From Thiobacillus denitrificans (GTDB lineage: Bacteria; Pseudomonadota; Gammaproteobacteria; Burkholderiales; Thiobacillaceae), in NCBI GenBank assembly GCA_020723405.1, contig DYIY01000020.1:1-55140 (forward strand): a stretch of DNA of 55,140 nucleotides. Reading direction: 5' to 3'. How positions within the stretch are numbered: the stretch's first letter is position 1; every line of letters begins with the position of its first letter. Shown here piece after piece: positions 1 through 8,787 of this stretch. The position numbers were made by a program, and so were the translations under genes. A model generated the notes under the pieces. That model had not been told where the DNA came from and ran no database searches. It saw only the letters and a program-made list of their open reading frames with translations.

Positions 1-197
1 CGTGCCGGGCGCTGCCCGGACTCCCTGTGTGTTGTGGTTGAAGATTTGTGGGGGGAATTTAGTCCTTGGGGGGAGGGAATGGCAAGGGGGAGGCGAGCAG
101 GAAAAAGGGGTATTCCCGGATTTCCCAGCAAAATCAGGCCGTGATGTGTGCCGACGGGGCTATCTGCTGCTTGGTGGTGAGATCGGGATCAGCCAGG

Positions 198-1163
198 TCA
201 CTCCGCCACACAGACTTCCCGGCGCAAGACCGCCACCAGGGTGCGGCCCAGCAGACCGGCGATGACCACGCTGGCAACGCCCAGCAGGATGCCGGCCAAG
301 CGCAGGAACGGCAGGCCGCCGCCATGCTCGAACATGGCCAGGCTGGCGACGGTGATGGCCGTGAGAGGGAAGGAATAGGCCCACCAGGAGAGGAAGAACT
401 TCAGGCGGGTGAACTGGCGGAACTGGGAGAACAGCAAGAGGGTGAAGAAGAGGGCGCTGTGATAGAGCACGTGGGCAAAGGCGTCCACCTCACCGCCGTT
501 GAGTTTCAGGTAGGAGATGAAGCCCACCGCCGGCGGGGCGATGAGGATGAACAGGGTGGGCATGAGCCGCTCGGGCAGGCTGCCGTGGAAGATCACCCGA
601 TACAGGATGATGGCCAGCAGCAGGGGCCAGAACAGCATACCGATGCTGAAGAAGAACCAGGAGACTTCAGGGGGTGCATGGACCACCCCGGCGATGGGCA
701 CCAGGATGTTGCCCACCACGGGAATGAACCAGGCCGGGTTGAGATGGACGATCTCGAACTTGGTCTGGTGCATCCACTGGCTCATGGCGTGGAGGGTAAG
801 CAGCAGGTGCATGGCCGATCCGGCCAACCAGAGGAGTTTGGAGTAGGGGGTCGAGACGGGGAGCCAGGCGATGGACAGCAGGATCAGGGCGATGCTCACT
901 GCCGGCACGAAATTCATCTTTACCGGATGGGCCCATTCCAGCATGGCGGCGCCACGGTAGCGCAGGATCTTCATGGTGTAGAGCAGCGCCAGCAGCAGGA
1001 ACAAGCCGGTGGACAGGCCCAGCAGCCAGGGGCTGACGGATACGGGCAGGCTCAGCAGGTCCTCGGCCTTGTGCCAGGCGATGGTGAGGCCGGTGAGGCC
1101 CATGATCATGGCAAACCAGGCGATGGGGAAATGCTGGAGACGGGGGGCGGATGGGTCGGACAT
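198..1163 (-). CDS. SLAC1/TehA (TDT) family anion channel or exporter
   Basis: The 321-residue product is almost entirely hydrophobic, with about ten membrane segments. It begins at an HFPIAWFAMIMGLTGL stretch typical of the tellurite-resistance/dicarboxylate transporter (TDT, SLAC1) family. Members move small anions across the inner membrane; characterised relatives carry malate, chloride or sulfite (yeast Ssu1). It is the last gene of the five-gene minus-strand run headed by the truncated hemoglobin, 49 bp after the heme lipoprotein gene. Next to sulfur genes, sulfite or another sulfur oxyanion is a reasonable guess at substrate, but this is inference. Family assignment is firm, substrate unknown. 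Confidence 0.85.
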   Translation of the reverse strand: MSDPSAPRLQHFPIAWFAMIMGLTGLTIAWHKAEDLLSLPVSVSPWLLGLSTGLFLLLALLYTMKILRYRGAAMLEWAHPVKMNFVPAVSIALILLSIAWLPVSTPYSKLLWLAGSAMHLLLTLHAMSQWMHQTKFEIVHLNPAWFIPVVGNILVPIAGVVHAPPEVSWFFFSIGMLFWPLLLAIILYRVIFHGSLPERLMPTLFILIAPPAVGFISYLKLNGGEVDAFAHVLYHSALFFTLLLFSQFRQFTRLKFFLSWWAYSFPLTAITVASLAMFEHGGGLPFLRLAGILLGVASVVIAGLLGRTLVAVLRREVCVAE

Positions 1164-1212
1164 GCTGAAGGGAGCAGGGTGAGGGGCGGGCCGGCTGGCC
1201 CGCCCCGGGGGC

Positions 1213-1791
1213 TTACAGGGGTTTCTTCATGGACAGCACGCCGCGGATCATGCCCGGGGCGTAGCCGACGGCCTTGTCATGGGGATACTCGGCGGCCAGC
1301 TTGTCCTTGACCTCGGGGGACAGCTTGTCGGCAGGTCCATGGCAATTCACGCAGACGGGCTGGGTCACCAGGGCCTTGGCGTAGCGGAAGACCTTGCCGT
1401 CGGGGGTGTCCACCACGGCGTGCATGTCCAGGGTTTCAGGCTTTTCGCCTGCGGCCAGCCGCTTGTCCAGGTCAGCCAGGGCCTGGCTTTCCCAGGCATC
1501 GGGCACGGCCTTGGGATTGCGGTTGTTGGGGCTCACCCGGCGGATCTGGAAGCCGGTCTTCTCCATGGCCGCCTTGGCAATCTGGGGGGCTTTTTCCTTG
1601 CAGACGCCGATGGCATTGGCCGGACCACCGGCGGTCATGGCGCCCTTCAGTTCGCCGCCCAGGGTCTGTACCAGGCCGGCGGCAGTCTGCCGGGCCTCGT
1701 CGTTCAGAGCGGCCACTTTCTCGCTGGAGGGGGCGCTGGCACATCCAGCCAGCAACAGGGTGAGCAGGGAAAGGGTGGCAGTGTGCTTCAT
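1213..1791 (-). CDS. DUF3365-type heme lipoprotein (single CxxCH)
   Basis: A 192-residue exported protein. The first 17 residues form a lipoprotein signal ending in the lipobox LLLAGC, with C17 as the acylated cysteine. One c-type heme site, CVNCH, lies at residues 147-151. The body resembles the DUF3365/Tll0287-like heme sensor fold, found alone or fused to histidine kinases. I chose the ATG at 1791 over the upstream ATG at 1803 because GGAG sits six bases before it and the signal peptide then starts cleanly. It lies between the rhodanese and the SLAC1 gene. A periplasmic redox or gas-binding role is likely but unproven. Confidence 0.78.
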   Translation of the reverse strand: MKHTATLSLLTLLLAGCASAPSSEKVAALNDEARQTAAGLVQTLGGELKGAMTAGGPANAIGVCKEKAPQIAKAAMEKTGFQIRRVSPNNRNPKAVPDAWESQALADLDKRLAAGEKPETLDMHAVVDTPDGKVFRYAKALVTQPVCVNCHGPADKLSPEVKDKLAAEYPHDKAVGYAPGMIRGVLSMKKPL

Positions 1792-1846
1792 GGTCTTCTC
1801 CATATCGAATTGTGCATTTGCGGGTTTGGACTTCAGGCAAGCAGCC

Positions 1847-2425
1847 TCACTTGCCCATGGTCACCTTGTTCTGGTCTACGTTGTAGCTCCAGGGCAGGCC
1901 GACGTTCTTCCAGCCGTTCACCGCCCGTTTTCCCTTGTTGGGACCTTCCTTGGCCATGTCGCCCTCGAAGCCGTCCACCACCGACCAGACGTTGCTGTAG
2001 CCATAACGCCCCAGCAGGTCGGCGGACATGGCGCTGCGGTCGCCGGAGCGGCAGATCAGCACGATGGGGTCGGACTTCTCGATGCCTTTCTCCAGGGCGA
2101 AGACTTCAAACTGGGACAGGAAATCCGGATTGGGATTGCGCACGAAGGTGTTCTTTTCCTTGTCCCACTTGTCGTAGTGCATGGTGCCGAAGGAAGCCTG
2201 GCCATCCAGTCCATCCGGGGAGCCGACGAACAGAACTTCTTCAATGGTGCGCACGTCCACGAACAGCACCTTGGGCGCGTGCTTCTTGAGGAAATCCGGC
2301 ACTTCCTTCGCCTCCAGGTAGAGGCCCATCTTGCTCACCTTGATCTTGGGCAGGGTGGCGGGGTCCACCGCCTGGGCGGTCAGGGTGTAGGTTCCGAACA
2401 GCAGGGCGATCAGCAGGGCACGCAT
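1847..2425 (-). CDS. Periplasmic rhodanese-like sulfurtransferase
   Basis: A 192-residue protein with a signal peptide (cleavage expected after TAQA, residue 19) and one rhodanese domain. The catalytic loop CRSGDRS places the persulfide cysteine at C125. A DVR motif near residue 57 and the WSVVDGFEGD strand after the active site are also typical. Rhodaneses carry sulfane sulfur to an acceptor. The open frame extends upstream to 2503, but GGAGGAG six bases before the ATG at 2425 and the signal peptide fix the start. Its place in the hemoglobin operon and the export signal suggest handling of sulfane sulfur in the periplasm. Confidence 0.85.
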   Translation of the reverse strand: MRALLIALLFGTYTLTAQAVDPATLPKIKVSKMGLYLEAKEVPDFLKKHAPKVLFVDVRTIEEVLFVGSPDGLDGQASFGTMHYDKWDKEKNTFVRNPNPDFLSQFEVFALEKGIEKSDPIVLICRSGDRSAMSADLLGRYGYSNVWSVVDGFEGDMAKEGPNKGKRAVNGWKNVGLPWSYNVDQNKVTMGK

Positions 2426-2502
2426 GGTTTTCTCCTCCTCCGGGAACGACGGGCGACGGGGAGAGCCTGGGGGATGGGGTCCGGCAGGCTCCCGGGGGTG
2501 CA

Positions 2503-2892
2503 TCAGCCCCGCAGTTTAGCCAGAACGCCGGCCAGATGGGACTGGGCATCGGTCATGGCGGCGCTGATGGCCTCGTTGCCCGCCAGGGTGGCGATGGTGC
2601 CGGGATCCTGAAGGCACAGGCGGGTCACGCCAGGGGAGACTTCGTAGGCGCAGCAGCCGCAGGGCAGCAGGGCGCCGGCGTTCATGTCGGCTTCCAGCAC
2701 CCGCTTGGCGATGCCGGCGGCGCAGACGCCCAGCAGCCGGTAGGGGGGAATGTCGTGGTCCAGCTTGGCTTTCATGATGGCCTGGACATCCACTTCCGAC
2801 ACCACGCCCATCTTGGCCTCCATGAGGGTGGCCTTGAGTTTCTCGATGGCCTGGTCGAGGGGCAGGGGCAGATCAACGGTATGGGCGTACAT
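2503..2892 (-). CDS. DUF302 domain protein (cytoplasmic)
   Basis: A 129-residue protein without a signal peptide that matches the DUF302 pattern: an N-terminal beta-alpha unit, a central YRLLGVCAAGIAKRVLEAD segment and a C-terminal helix. A CGCC cluster falls just after GALLP, in the middle of the protein. DUF302 proteins are small alpha/beta proteins often found beside sulfur and heme genes; their biochemical role is not established. It starts 10 bp after the truncated hemoglobin stop. A second, exported DUF302 protein is encoded at 5681-6202, so the window carries two members in separate sulfur-related operons. Confidence 0.8.
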   Translation of the reverse strand: MYAHTVDLPLPLDQAIEKLKATLMEAKMGVVSEVDVQAIMKAKLDHDIPPYRLLGVCAAGIAKRVLEADMNAGALLPCGCCAYEVSPGVTRLCLQDPGTIATLAGNEAISAAMTDAQSHLAGVLAKLRG

Positions 2893-2902
2893 AGAAGTCC
2901 TC

Positions 2903-3310
2903 TCAATGATGATGATGGCCCGCCACGGGGGCCTGGTTGCGCATGTGATCGGCTACCTTGACGAAAGCCTGGTGCAATTCCTGGCGCAGTTGGGGGTCCT
3001 CCACCACTTCCTCCAGGGCCAGGGTCATGCAGTGCATCCACTGGTCCCGTTCCGCGTCGCCGATGGGGAAGGGCAGGTGGCGGCGGCGCAGGAAGGGCTC
3101 CCCGTGCTTGTCCTTGTACAACTGGGGACCACCCATCCAGCCGGACAGGAAGTCGAACAGCTTTTCCCGGGAGCCCATGAGGCTTTCCGCATGCAGTTTG
3201 CGGATGCCCCAGACCTCGGGCAATTCGTCCATATGGTCGTAAAAGCGGTCCACCAGTTGCCGCACCTTGGCTTCGCCGCCGATACGCTGGTAATGGGTCA
3301 GGATGTTCAT
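2903..3310 (-). CDS. Group II truncated hemoglobin
   Basis: A 135-residue globin of the short 2-on-2 class. Residues 1-30 carry the helix A/B region (YQRIGGEAKVRQLVDRFYDHM). The SGWMGGPQLYKDKHGEPFLRRRHLPFPIG stretch is the E helix and E-F region typical of group II. The proximal heme histidine is in WMHCM. Such proteins bind oxygen, nitric oxide or sulfide and are usually cytosolic. The natural C-terminus ends in four histidines. It is the first gene of the minus-strand operon, with an ATAAGCA palindrome just upstream. Detoxification of NO or sulfide fits the neighbours but is inference. Confidence 0.88.
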   Translation of the reverse strand: MNILTHYQRIGGEAKVRQLVDRFYDHMDELPEVWGIRKLHAESLMGSREKLFDFLSGWMGGPQLYKDKHGEPFLRRRHLPFPIGDAERDQWMHCMTLALEEVVEDPQLRQELHQAFVKVADHMRNQAPVAGHHHH

Positions 3311-3322
3311 GGTGCAGTAAAT

Positions 3323-3338
3323 ATAAGCAAATGCTTAT
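3323..3338. promoter_or_regulatory. ATAAGCA-AA-TGCTTAT palindrome upstream of hemoglobin operon
   Basis: A perfect 7-bp inverted repeat with a two-base centre starts 13 bp before the hemoglobin start codon, inside an AT-rich stretch that must hold the operon promoter. The position suggests a repressor operator. ArsR- or Rrf2-family regulators that sense sulfur or NO use sites of this size, but no regulator gene is in the operon, so the binder is unknown. Confidence 0.5.
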
Positions 3339-3350
3339 TTATAAGGGTCA

Positions 3351-3377
3351 AAAAAACCCACCATACAGGATGGTGGG
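3351..3377 (-). terminator. Rho-independent terminator of the metalloprotease gene
   Basis: Read on the minus strand, CCCACCAT and ATGGTGGG form an 8-bp stem around a five-base loop, followed by a run of six T. It lies 48 bp past the metalloprotease stop codon and separates that gene from the hemoglobin operon. Confidence 0.8.
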
Positions 3378-3424
3378 CGCGTTTGTAACCCGGCCGGGAT
3401 GAATCCCCCGGTCCGGGGTTCGGA

Positions 3425-4357
3425 TCAGTTGGAACGATAGGTCTGGTGTTGGGTGTCCATACGGGTGGATTGGCCGGCCGTGAACTGGAACATGCAGGAA
3501 TCGTCGCTGTAATCCATGAAGTTGGTGACCGGATCCAGGCCGGGGAAGCGGCTACCCGTGCAGGTATCCCGGTTGGTAGGGCAGCCGCTGGCGGCGGAGC
3601 GCTCGAAGGGCGTGTCGCTCACGCTGTCGCCGGGGTTCCGGCAGGCTCCCTGGAAGGTGTGGTACAGGCCCAGCCAGTGGCCCACTTCATGGGTGGCCGT
3701 GTCCCCCAGGTTGTAGGGAGTGGCGCTGCCGCCGGGGACGGAGGAGAACAGGATCACCACGCCGTCCATGGTGGGACTGCGGCTGTAACTGTTCGGGAAG
3801 GTGGCCCAACCCAGCAGGCCGCCACTGAGGTTGGCGGTATAGATGTTCAGAGCATCGGCACCGCCCTGGCGCAGGGCACCTTTAGCCTGGGATTCGGCGC
3901 TGGAGCCGTAGGCCATGTTGTACCAGGTGCTGTTGGTGGTGCGGTCGATGCTGACGAGATCGAAACGGAAGGGGGTGTCCACGCCGCCGGTGGCACCGCT
4001 GTAGGCCTCATTGAGGACATTGATCTGGTCGATGATCTGGCTTTCCGGCACGTCGCCGTTTTCGATGCCGGTGCCCTTGTTGATGACATGCACGTAGACG
4101 GGAATGGTCACGGAGCCTGAGGTCCGGGCAAATTCCGGGCCGGAGAACCGGGCCGTGGCGGCGGCCACTTCCCGGGCTTCGATGTCGTCCACCTGGCGGG
4201 TGCCGCAACGGGCTCCGCTCTGGATGAAAGCCAGCTTGCTCTGCCAGGAGTGGTTGTTGAGGATGAAGGGCCCCTCTTCGGCGGCCACGGCCTGGGTCGC
4301 GAATTGGGACAAGGCGAGGCCGGTGGCGGCCAGCAGGGTCAGGTGACGGATATTCAT
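3425..4357 (-). CDS. Secreted pappalysin-type (M43) zinc metalloprotease
   Basis: A 310-residue secreted protease. A signal peptide covers about residues 1-28. The zinc site [11 protein letters not shown] gives ligands H223, H227 and H233 with catalytic E224. The downstream Met-turn NFMDYSDD (M281) completes the metzincin signature, and paired cysteines are spread through the catalytic domain as in the pappalysin family. The open frame extends to 4564, but GGAGG before the ATG at 4357 and the signal peptide decide the start. It stands alone between two operons with its own terminator. The substrate is unknown; degradation of extracellular protein is the usual role. Confidence 0.85.
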   Translation of the reverse strand: MNIRHLTLLAATGLALSQFATQAVAAEEGPFILNNHSWQSKLAFIQSGARCGTRQVDDIEAREVAAATARFSGPEFARTSGSVTIPVYVHVINKGTGIENGDVPESQIIDQINVLNEAYSGATGGVDTPFRFDLVSIDRTTNSTWYNMAYGSSAESQAKGALRQGGADALNIYTANLSGGLLGWATFPNSYSRSPTMDGVVILFSSVPGGSATPYNLGDTATHEVGHWLGLYHTFQGACRNPGDSVSDTPFERSAASGCPTNRDTCTGSRFPGLDPVTNFMDYSDDSCMFQFTAGQSTRMDTQHQTYRSN

Positions 4358-4529
4358 GATGCCTCCGATGTGGAAAAGGGGTCGAGTGGCCCTGGGCCGG
4401 GCAGCATCGGGACGGAGCCCCGGACGCCTGGTCGCGCAAATAGTCGAGCACACGACACGAGTATGGCAAAACCTCTTCCTGTGAAGGGTGGGATCATCCA
4501 TTTGGCCTAGTTCATTACACCCAGGGACA

Positions 4530-5672
4530 TCACTGACGGAAAATCCTGAGGTAGTGGCTTTCAAAAAAGCGCTTGGCCCAGTGAAACACCCGGCTGGAAG
4601 GCAGCAGGACGGAGCGTTTCAGATCCCGGTATACCAGGATGCCCCGGTCAATGGTGTCCACGATGCAGATGAGTTCAACCTTGAAGCGGGCGGTGGCCGG
4701 CTTGCCTTCCAGGGCCCGCAGCAGGTTCTCGGCGGCTGCCTTGGCTTGCAGATCAGCCATGTGGGCCTGCTTGGGCATCCAGTCGGGGCCGGGAAAGCTG
4801 CCCGCGTCGCCGGCCACGAACACCTTGTCCGTGCCGCTCACGCGGCAGAACTCGTCGGCCTGGAAGAAGCCCCCGGGGGACAGGGGCAATCCGGCTTCGG
4901 GGGCCCAGGCGGCGCCGGTGAGACCGGGCATGAACAGGATCAGGTCGGCGTTCACGTGGCCCCCTTCGGTGTCCACCCCCTTCTCGCTGAAACCCAGCAG
5001 CTTGTGGCCCAGGTGGGTGTCGATGCGCCGCCGGGCCATTTCCGCCAGCAGGCCGGTCACCGCCTTTTCGCCCAGGCGCTTGCCCGGTTCGGCGGCCGGG
5101 TTGAAGAAGGTCAGTTCGATCTTGTCGCGCTTGCCCATCTGGCGCAGGTGGGTGTCCAGGCCGAACAGCAGTTCGAACATGGGCCCGCCGCGCATGGCCG
5201 ACGGCTCGTTGGGGTTGCCGCCGAAGCCCAGGGCGATGCGACCCGAAGTCATGGCCGCCACCCGGTCGCGGATGGCTTCGGCCGAGGCCACGCCTTCGCA
5301 CAGGGTCAGGGCATGCTCGATGCCCGGCAGCTTCTTGATGAACCGTCCGCCGCTGGCGATGAGCAGGGCGTCGTTGGCCACCTCGCCGGAATCGGTCACC
5401 ACGATGCGGCCCCCCTCCTTGAGTCCGGTCACCCGGCCGGCGACGTATTCCACGCCGTGGTCCTGGAAGAAGCGGTCCAGGGGCAGGATCAGGTCAGATC
5501 CTTTGCGCAGGCCGGAAGGAATCCAGATCAGGCTCGGCAGGTAGACGAACTCCGCCTTGGGGGCGACCAGGGTGATGCGGGCCCGGGGCGCCCGGCGGCG
5601 CAGTTCCCGGACGGCGGTGAGGGCGGCGAAGCCCGCGCCGAGGATGACGATACGAGGGGACGGGGGAGTCAT
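4530..5672 (-). CDS. Sulfide:quinone oxidoreductase-like FAD oxidoreductase
   Basis: A 380-residue flavoprotein of the two-dinucleotide-binding-domain family. The FAD-binding GAGFAALTA motif is at residues 12-20 and the second FAD contact VFVAGDAG at 285-291. The segments [17 protein letters not shown] and [12 protein letters not shown] resemble sulfide:quinone reductases and NDH-2-like enzymes. Cysteines at 125 and 336 fall near the first and last cysteines of the SQR triad, but I see no counterpart of the middle one, so classical SQR chemistry is uncertain. It is the last gene of the fcc operon, starting 8 bp after the DUF302 gene. It probably feeds electrons to quinone at the membrane surface. 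Confidence 0.75.
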   Translation of the reverse strand: MTPPSPRIVILGAGFAALTAVRELRRRAPRARITLVAPKAEFVYLPSLIWIPSGLRKGSDLILPLDRFFQDHGVEYVAGRVTGLKEGGRIVVTDSGEVANDALLIASGGRFIKKLPGIEHALTLCEGVASAEAIRDRVAAMTSGRIALGFGGNPNEPSAMRGGPMFELLFGLDTHLRQMGKRDKIELTFFNPAAEPGKRLGEKAVTGLLAEMARRRIDTHLGHKLLGFSEKGVDTEGGHVNADLILFMPGLTGAAWAPEAGLPLSPGGFFQADEFCRVSGTDKVFVAGDAGSFPGPDWMPKQAHMADLQAKAAAENLLRALEGKPATARFKVELICIVDTIDRGILVYRDLKRSVLLPSSRVFHWAKRFFESHYLRIFRQ

Positions 5673-5680
5673 GGTCGCGA

Positions 5681-6202
5681 TCAGGGGGCGAGTTTGGCTT
5701 TCACGCGGGCGATGCTGGCATCCAGTTGCGCCGAGGACTTGCGCAGGGCGTCAGCGATGCGCGGGTCCAGCATGGGGGCCATGGCGCTCGCGTTCATGCG
5801 GGAAATCATGATTCTGCCATCGGCCAGGCCATACACCGATACGCTGCACGGCATGAGGGCGGAGACGTAGCGGGTTTCCTCGTTCTTGAGCAGGGGGATG
5901 GTGTTGCCGCCGCTGGTCATTTCCAGAATGACCAGGCCGCCGGGAAGGGGCACGTTCTTCTTGGCCAACCGGGAACCCAGGTCGATCTCCGCAACCAGGT
6001 TCCAGCCGTCGGCGGCCAGTTGCTCCTTGAGGGCCTTCAGGGTGTCGGCAAAGCCGGCCTGGACGGCGTCCTCGGCAACAATGGCCCGGGGGTTGGCCGG
6101 GGAGGGGGCGGCGGGCCCCTCGGCGGCCCGGACCGGGGCCAGGTGGATCAATCCGGCCAGTGCGGCAAGCAGGAAGGTGTTCAGGGATCGGCGGCGGGTC
6201 AT
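5681..6202 (-). CDS. Exported DUF302 domain protein
   Basis: A 173-residue protein with a basic n-region (MTRRRSL), a hydrophobic core and likely cleavage after PVRA, followed by a DUF302 domain (roughly residues 45-130) and an Ala-rich C-terminal helix. I chose the ATG at 6202 because the signal peptide starts there; longer readings to 6349 have no support. The domain contains MPCSVSVYGLADGRIMISRMN, a typical DUF302 core strand. It lies 143 bp after the diheme cytochrome and 8 bp before the SQR-like gene. Its function is unknown, but pairing with sulfide oxidation genes recurs in this window. Confidence 0.75.
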   Translation of the reverse strand: MTRRRSLNTFLLAALAGLIHLAPVRAAEGPAAPSPANPRAIVAEDAVQAGFADTLKALKEQLAADGWNLVAEIDLGSRLAKKNVPLPGGLVILEMTSGGNTIPLLKNEETRYVSALMPCSVSVYGLADGRIMISRMNASAMAPMLDPRIADALRKSSAQLDASIARVKAKLAP

Positions 6203-6345
6203 GGAATCGGGCTCCAAAGGGTTGAAATGACTGTGCTGGTAAGCGGGACCGGGTTTGATGCGGGACATCTCCAGGGCCCGCCCAGAAGGACTGGCGGATG
6301 GGATCGGGAGAAGGCGGTTTACCCGGGCCCCTGGCCGGCGGATCT

Positions 6346-7080
6346 TCATGGGGCCAGACTCCCCCTGCTGCCCAGGCCGGCATAGTAATGGGCCAGGCTG
6401 GTGATCTCGGCGTCGCTCAGTGGCCGGGCGAACATGCGCATGACTCCACCCACGTCGGACGTGCGCATGCCTTGCTTGTACATCTTCATGGCCTGGATGA
6501 AGTATTCCGGCGTCTGCCCGGCCAGGGCCGGCGTATCGGGGGTGACCCCGGATTCGCCCTGTTCACCGTGGCAACCGGCGCAGGCCGCAATGCCCCGCTT
6601 GGCATCGCCCTGGGTGGCCAGCAGCGCGCCTTTACGGGCCAGTTTGCCCTGGGTCTGGGGTGGCACGGTGGGAGCGGGCTGGCTGGCGTAGTAGGCGGCC
6701 AGGTCCGCCATCTGGGTGTCGTCCAGCAGGCTGGACACCTTGGTCATCACGAAGGCCTTGCGGTAGTGGTCCCGGCGCATGTTCTGCTTGTAGTCCAGCA
6801 GGGTCTTCATCACGTAATCGGGCTTCTGGCCGGTGAGGCTGGGCCAGTTGCGCGACGGGGAAGTGCCGTTGTCGCCGTGGCAGGCCGAGCAGTAGAGGAA
6901 GTGGTGCAGGCGCTTGCCTTCCTCAGCCCGGCCCAGAGTGGCCTTGGCCAGGGCCTGTTCCAGTTGGGCCGGTTCCCACTCGGGCATGGGCACGGCGTTG
7001 TGTCTCTCCTGGGCCTGGACGTTAGTGGCCAGACAAGTGACGGCGACCAGCAGGGCCGCCAGGGGGGGATGGAAATTCAT
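6346..7080 (-). CDS. Diheme cytochrome c (c4/FccA-like)
   Basis: A 244-residue periplasmic cytochrome with a signal peptide (cleavage after VQA, about residue 23) and two class I heme domains in tandem. Heme sites are CSACH (64-68) and CAGCH (167-171). Each is followed by a SLTGQ or ALAGQ segment and a later methionine as candidate axial ligand, the cytochrome c4/flavocytochrome c cytochrome pattern. The start at 7080 gives the signal peptide directly; the longer open frame to 7251 overlaps the fccB coding region. It begins 10 bp after fccB and is probably the electron acceptor of the flavoprotein. Confidence 0.85.
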   Translation of the reverse strand: MNFHPPLAALLVAVTCLATNVQAQERHNAVPMPEWEPAQLEQALAKATLGRAEEGKRLHHFLYCSACHGDNGTSPSRNWPSLTGQKPDYVMKTLLDYKQNMRRDHYRKAFVMTKVSSLLDDTQMADLAAYYASQPAPTVPPQTQGKLARKGALLATQGDAKRGIAACAGCHGEQGESGVTPDTPALAGQTPEYFIQAMKMYKQGMRTSDVGGVMRMFARPLSDAEITSLAHYYAGLGSRGSLAP

Positions 7081-7090
7081 GGCGGTCTCC

Positions 7091-8386
7091 TCAGGCGAAA
7101 CAGTCGTTGGCAAAGGTGCGGTGCCAGTTGCGCTGGTATACCGCTTCCAGCAAGGGCTGGGCCGGAGACTCGGTGATGGGTGATACGCCGGAGGCGGGCA
7201 GTTTGACGATGCGGTTGTCCACCACCTTGAAGATGTCGGCGATGGAGACACCGTAGTGTTCCCCCGCCAGGCTGTAACAGACGTTGATCATTGACGGCTC
7301 CCCGGGGGTCCGGCCTTCGATCAGGTCGGCGATGGCCTGGACGGCCACCTTGGCCTGGGAGTTGGCCGAGTAGCCGGATTTGGGCATGGAATCCGCCACG
7401 GCAGCGTCACCGATGACGTGGACATCCTTGACGATGCTGGATTCGAAGGTGTGCCGGTCCACCGGACACCAACCCTCCCGGTTGGTGAGGCCCATGCGGA
7501 AGGCCAGGGTGCCGGCCCGCTGGGGCGGAATGTAGTTGACCACGTCGGCCCTGAAGGTGCCGGCCTGGGCCGTCACCGTGCGGCTGGCCGCGTCCACCTT
7601 GAGGACCTTGCCGCCATTGGAAGCGCTGATCCAGTCGATGCGCGACTGGGGGGTGTTGTAGCCGTAGAGGCGTTCCCAGGCCTTCTTGAAGGGCACGTCC
7701 TTGGTGAACTGGTCCTTGGGGTCCAGGATCACCACCTTGCCCGTGGGGTTGTGCCTGATCATCCATTCCGCCACCAGGGAGGCCCGTTCGTAGGGTCCGG
7801 GTGGGCAGCGGAAGGGATTGGGCGGGGCGACCAGGAGGAACGTGCCGCCCTGGGGCATGGCCCGCAACTGCTTCTGCAACAGCAGGGTCTGGGGGCCGGC
7901 CTTCCAGGCGTGGGGCAGGGTGGTGGCGGCGGCCTCCTGGTCATACCCGTCCACGTCCCCGTAGATGAAGTCGATGCCCGGGGAGACCACCAGCTTGTCG
8001 TAGGCGAGGGGAAAGCCCTCCAGCAACTGCACGGTCTTCTTCTGCGGGTCGAAGCCCACGGCCCGGTCGTGAATGACCCTGATGCCGTACTTGGCCCGCA
8101 GGGCATCGTAGGTGAAGGTGATGTCGTCCAGGTCCATGTGCCCGACCACCACATCGGTGCTGCGCAGGCAGGTGATGAAGCGCCGGACGGGTTCCACCAG
8201 GGTGATGCGCATCTGGGGTGCGGCCAGACGGAGATACTTGGCCGCCGTGGCGCCGCCGATGCCGCCGCCGATGATCACCACATGGGCGGTCCTGCTGCGG
8301 GTGCGGGCCAGGGCCGGGCCGCTGGTGAGGGCCAGGGCGCCGGCGACACCCAGGGACTTGAGGAAATCGCGACGGGAGCTGTGCAT
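7091..8386 (-). CDS. fccB: Flavocytochrome c sulfide dehydrogenase, flavoprotein subunit
   Basis: A 431-residue Tat substrate: SRRDFLK (residues 4-10) is a twin-arginine motif. The FAD-binding IIGGGIGGATAA follows at about residues 38-49. C73 in RFITCLRS matches the covalent FAD cysteine (C42 of the Allochromatium enzyme). C194 and C370 match the redox-active pair (C161 and C337), keeping the same spacing. The enzyme oxidises sulfide to sulfane sulfur in the periplasm and passes electrons to cytochrome c. It is flanked by a monoheme cytochrome gene 10 bp upstream and a diheme cytochrome gene 10 bp downstream. A sigma-54 promoter lies ahead of the operon. Confidence 0.93.
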   Translation of the reverse strand: MHSSRRDFLKSLGVAGALALTSGPALARTRSRTAHVVIIGGGIGGATAAKYLRLAAPQMRITLVEPVRRFITCLRSTDVVVGHMDLDDITFTYDALRAKYGIRVIHDRAVGFDPQKKTVQLLEGFPLAYDKLVVSPGIDFIYGDVDGYDQEAAATTLPHAWKAGPQTLLLQKQLRAMPQGGTFLLVAPPNPFRCPPGPYERASLVAEWMIRHNPTGKVVILDPKDQFTKDVPFKKAWERLYGYNTPQSRIDWISASNGGKVLKVDAASRTVTAQAGTFRADVVNYIPPQRAGTLAFRMGLTNREGWCPVDRHTFESSIVKDVHVIGDAAVADSMPKSGYSANSQAKVAVQAIADLIEGRTPGEPSMINVCYSLAGEHYGVSIADIFKVVDNRIVKLPASGVSPITESPAQPLLEAVYQRNWHRTFANDCFA

Positions 8387-8396
8387 GGTGGCCCCC

Positions 8397-8726
8397 TTAG
8401 CGAATCCGCGAGAAATACTCGGCCACGGCCAGGATTTCCCGATCGTTGTAGCCCTTGGCGATGCGGTTCATCACTACGCTGGCACGTCGGTCCTCCCGAT
8501 AGTCCTGCATGGCCTGGACCAGTTGATCCCGGTTGATGCCCGCCAGGGAAGGCATGTATTCATCGAAGCTTCTGCCCCGGGTGCCATGGCACGAGGCGCA
8601 GGTGTCGCCAATCATCTTGCCGGTGGCGATGGGAATGTCGGAGCTGATTGCGGCACCCGATGCCATGGCCAGAGTGGCCAGGAGGGCAGTCAGGCGGACG
8701 GGGTGCTGGTGGGGGCTGGGCAGCAT
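8397..8726 (-). CDS. Monoheme c-type cytochrome, FccA-like
   Basis: A 109-residue class I cytochrome with a signal peptide (cleavage near residue 25-29) and one heme site, CASCH, at residues 43-47. M58 in YMPSLAG is a candidate axial ligand, and the protein ends in the usual C-terminal helix (AVAEYFSRI). Its size matches the small cytochrome subunit of flavocytochrome c from green sulfur bacteria. It is the first gene of the fcc operon, 10 bp ahead of fccB and about 50 bases after the predicted sigma-54 transcription start. Whether this or the diheme cytochrome is the stable partner of FccB cannot be decided here. Confidence 0.83.
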   Translation of the reverse strand: MLPSPHQHPVRLTALLATLAMASGAAISSDIPIATGKMIGDTCASCHGTRGRSFDEYMPSLAGINRDQLVQAMQDYREDRRASVVMNRIAKGYNDREILAVAEYFSRIR

Positions 8727-8787
8727 AAATTAGCGTTCTCTAATGTTTATGGACAAAAAAAGGGGCCGGGGGGCCGGAGCGCCATTT

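Noticed and set aside
66-1310. A 414-residue plus-strand open frame at the window start
   Set aside because: It is antisense to the SLAC1-family gene, and its Gln/Gly/His-rich product shows no signal or domain.
2903-2920. A terminal run of four histidines in the truncated hemoglobin, like an affinity tag
   Set aside because: Only four histidines, followed by a normal stop and natural operon spacing; it is a native tail, not vector sequence.
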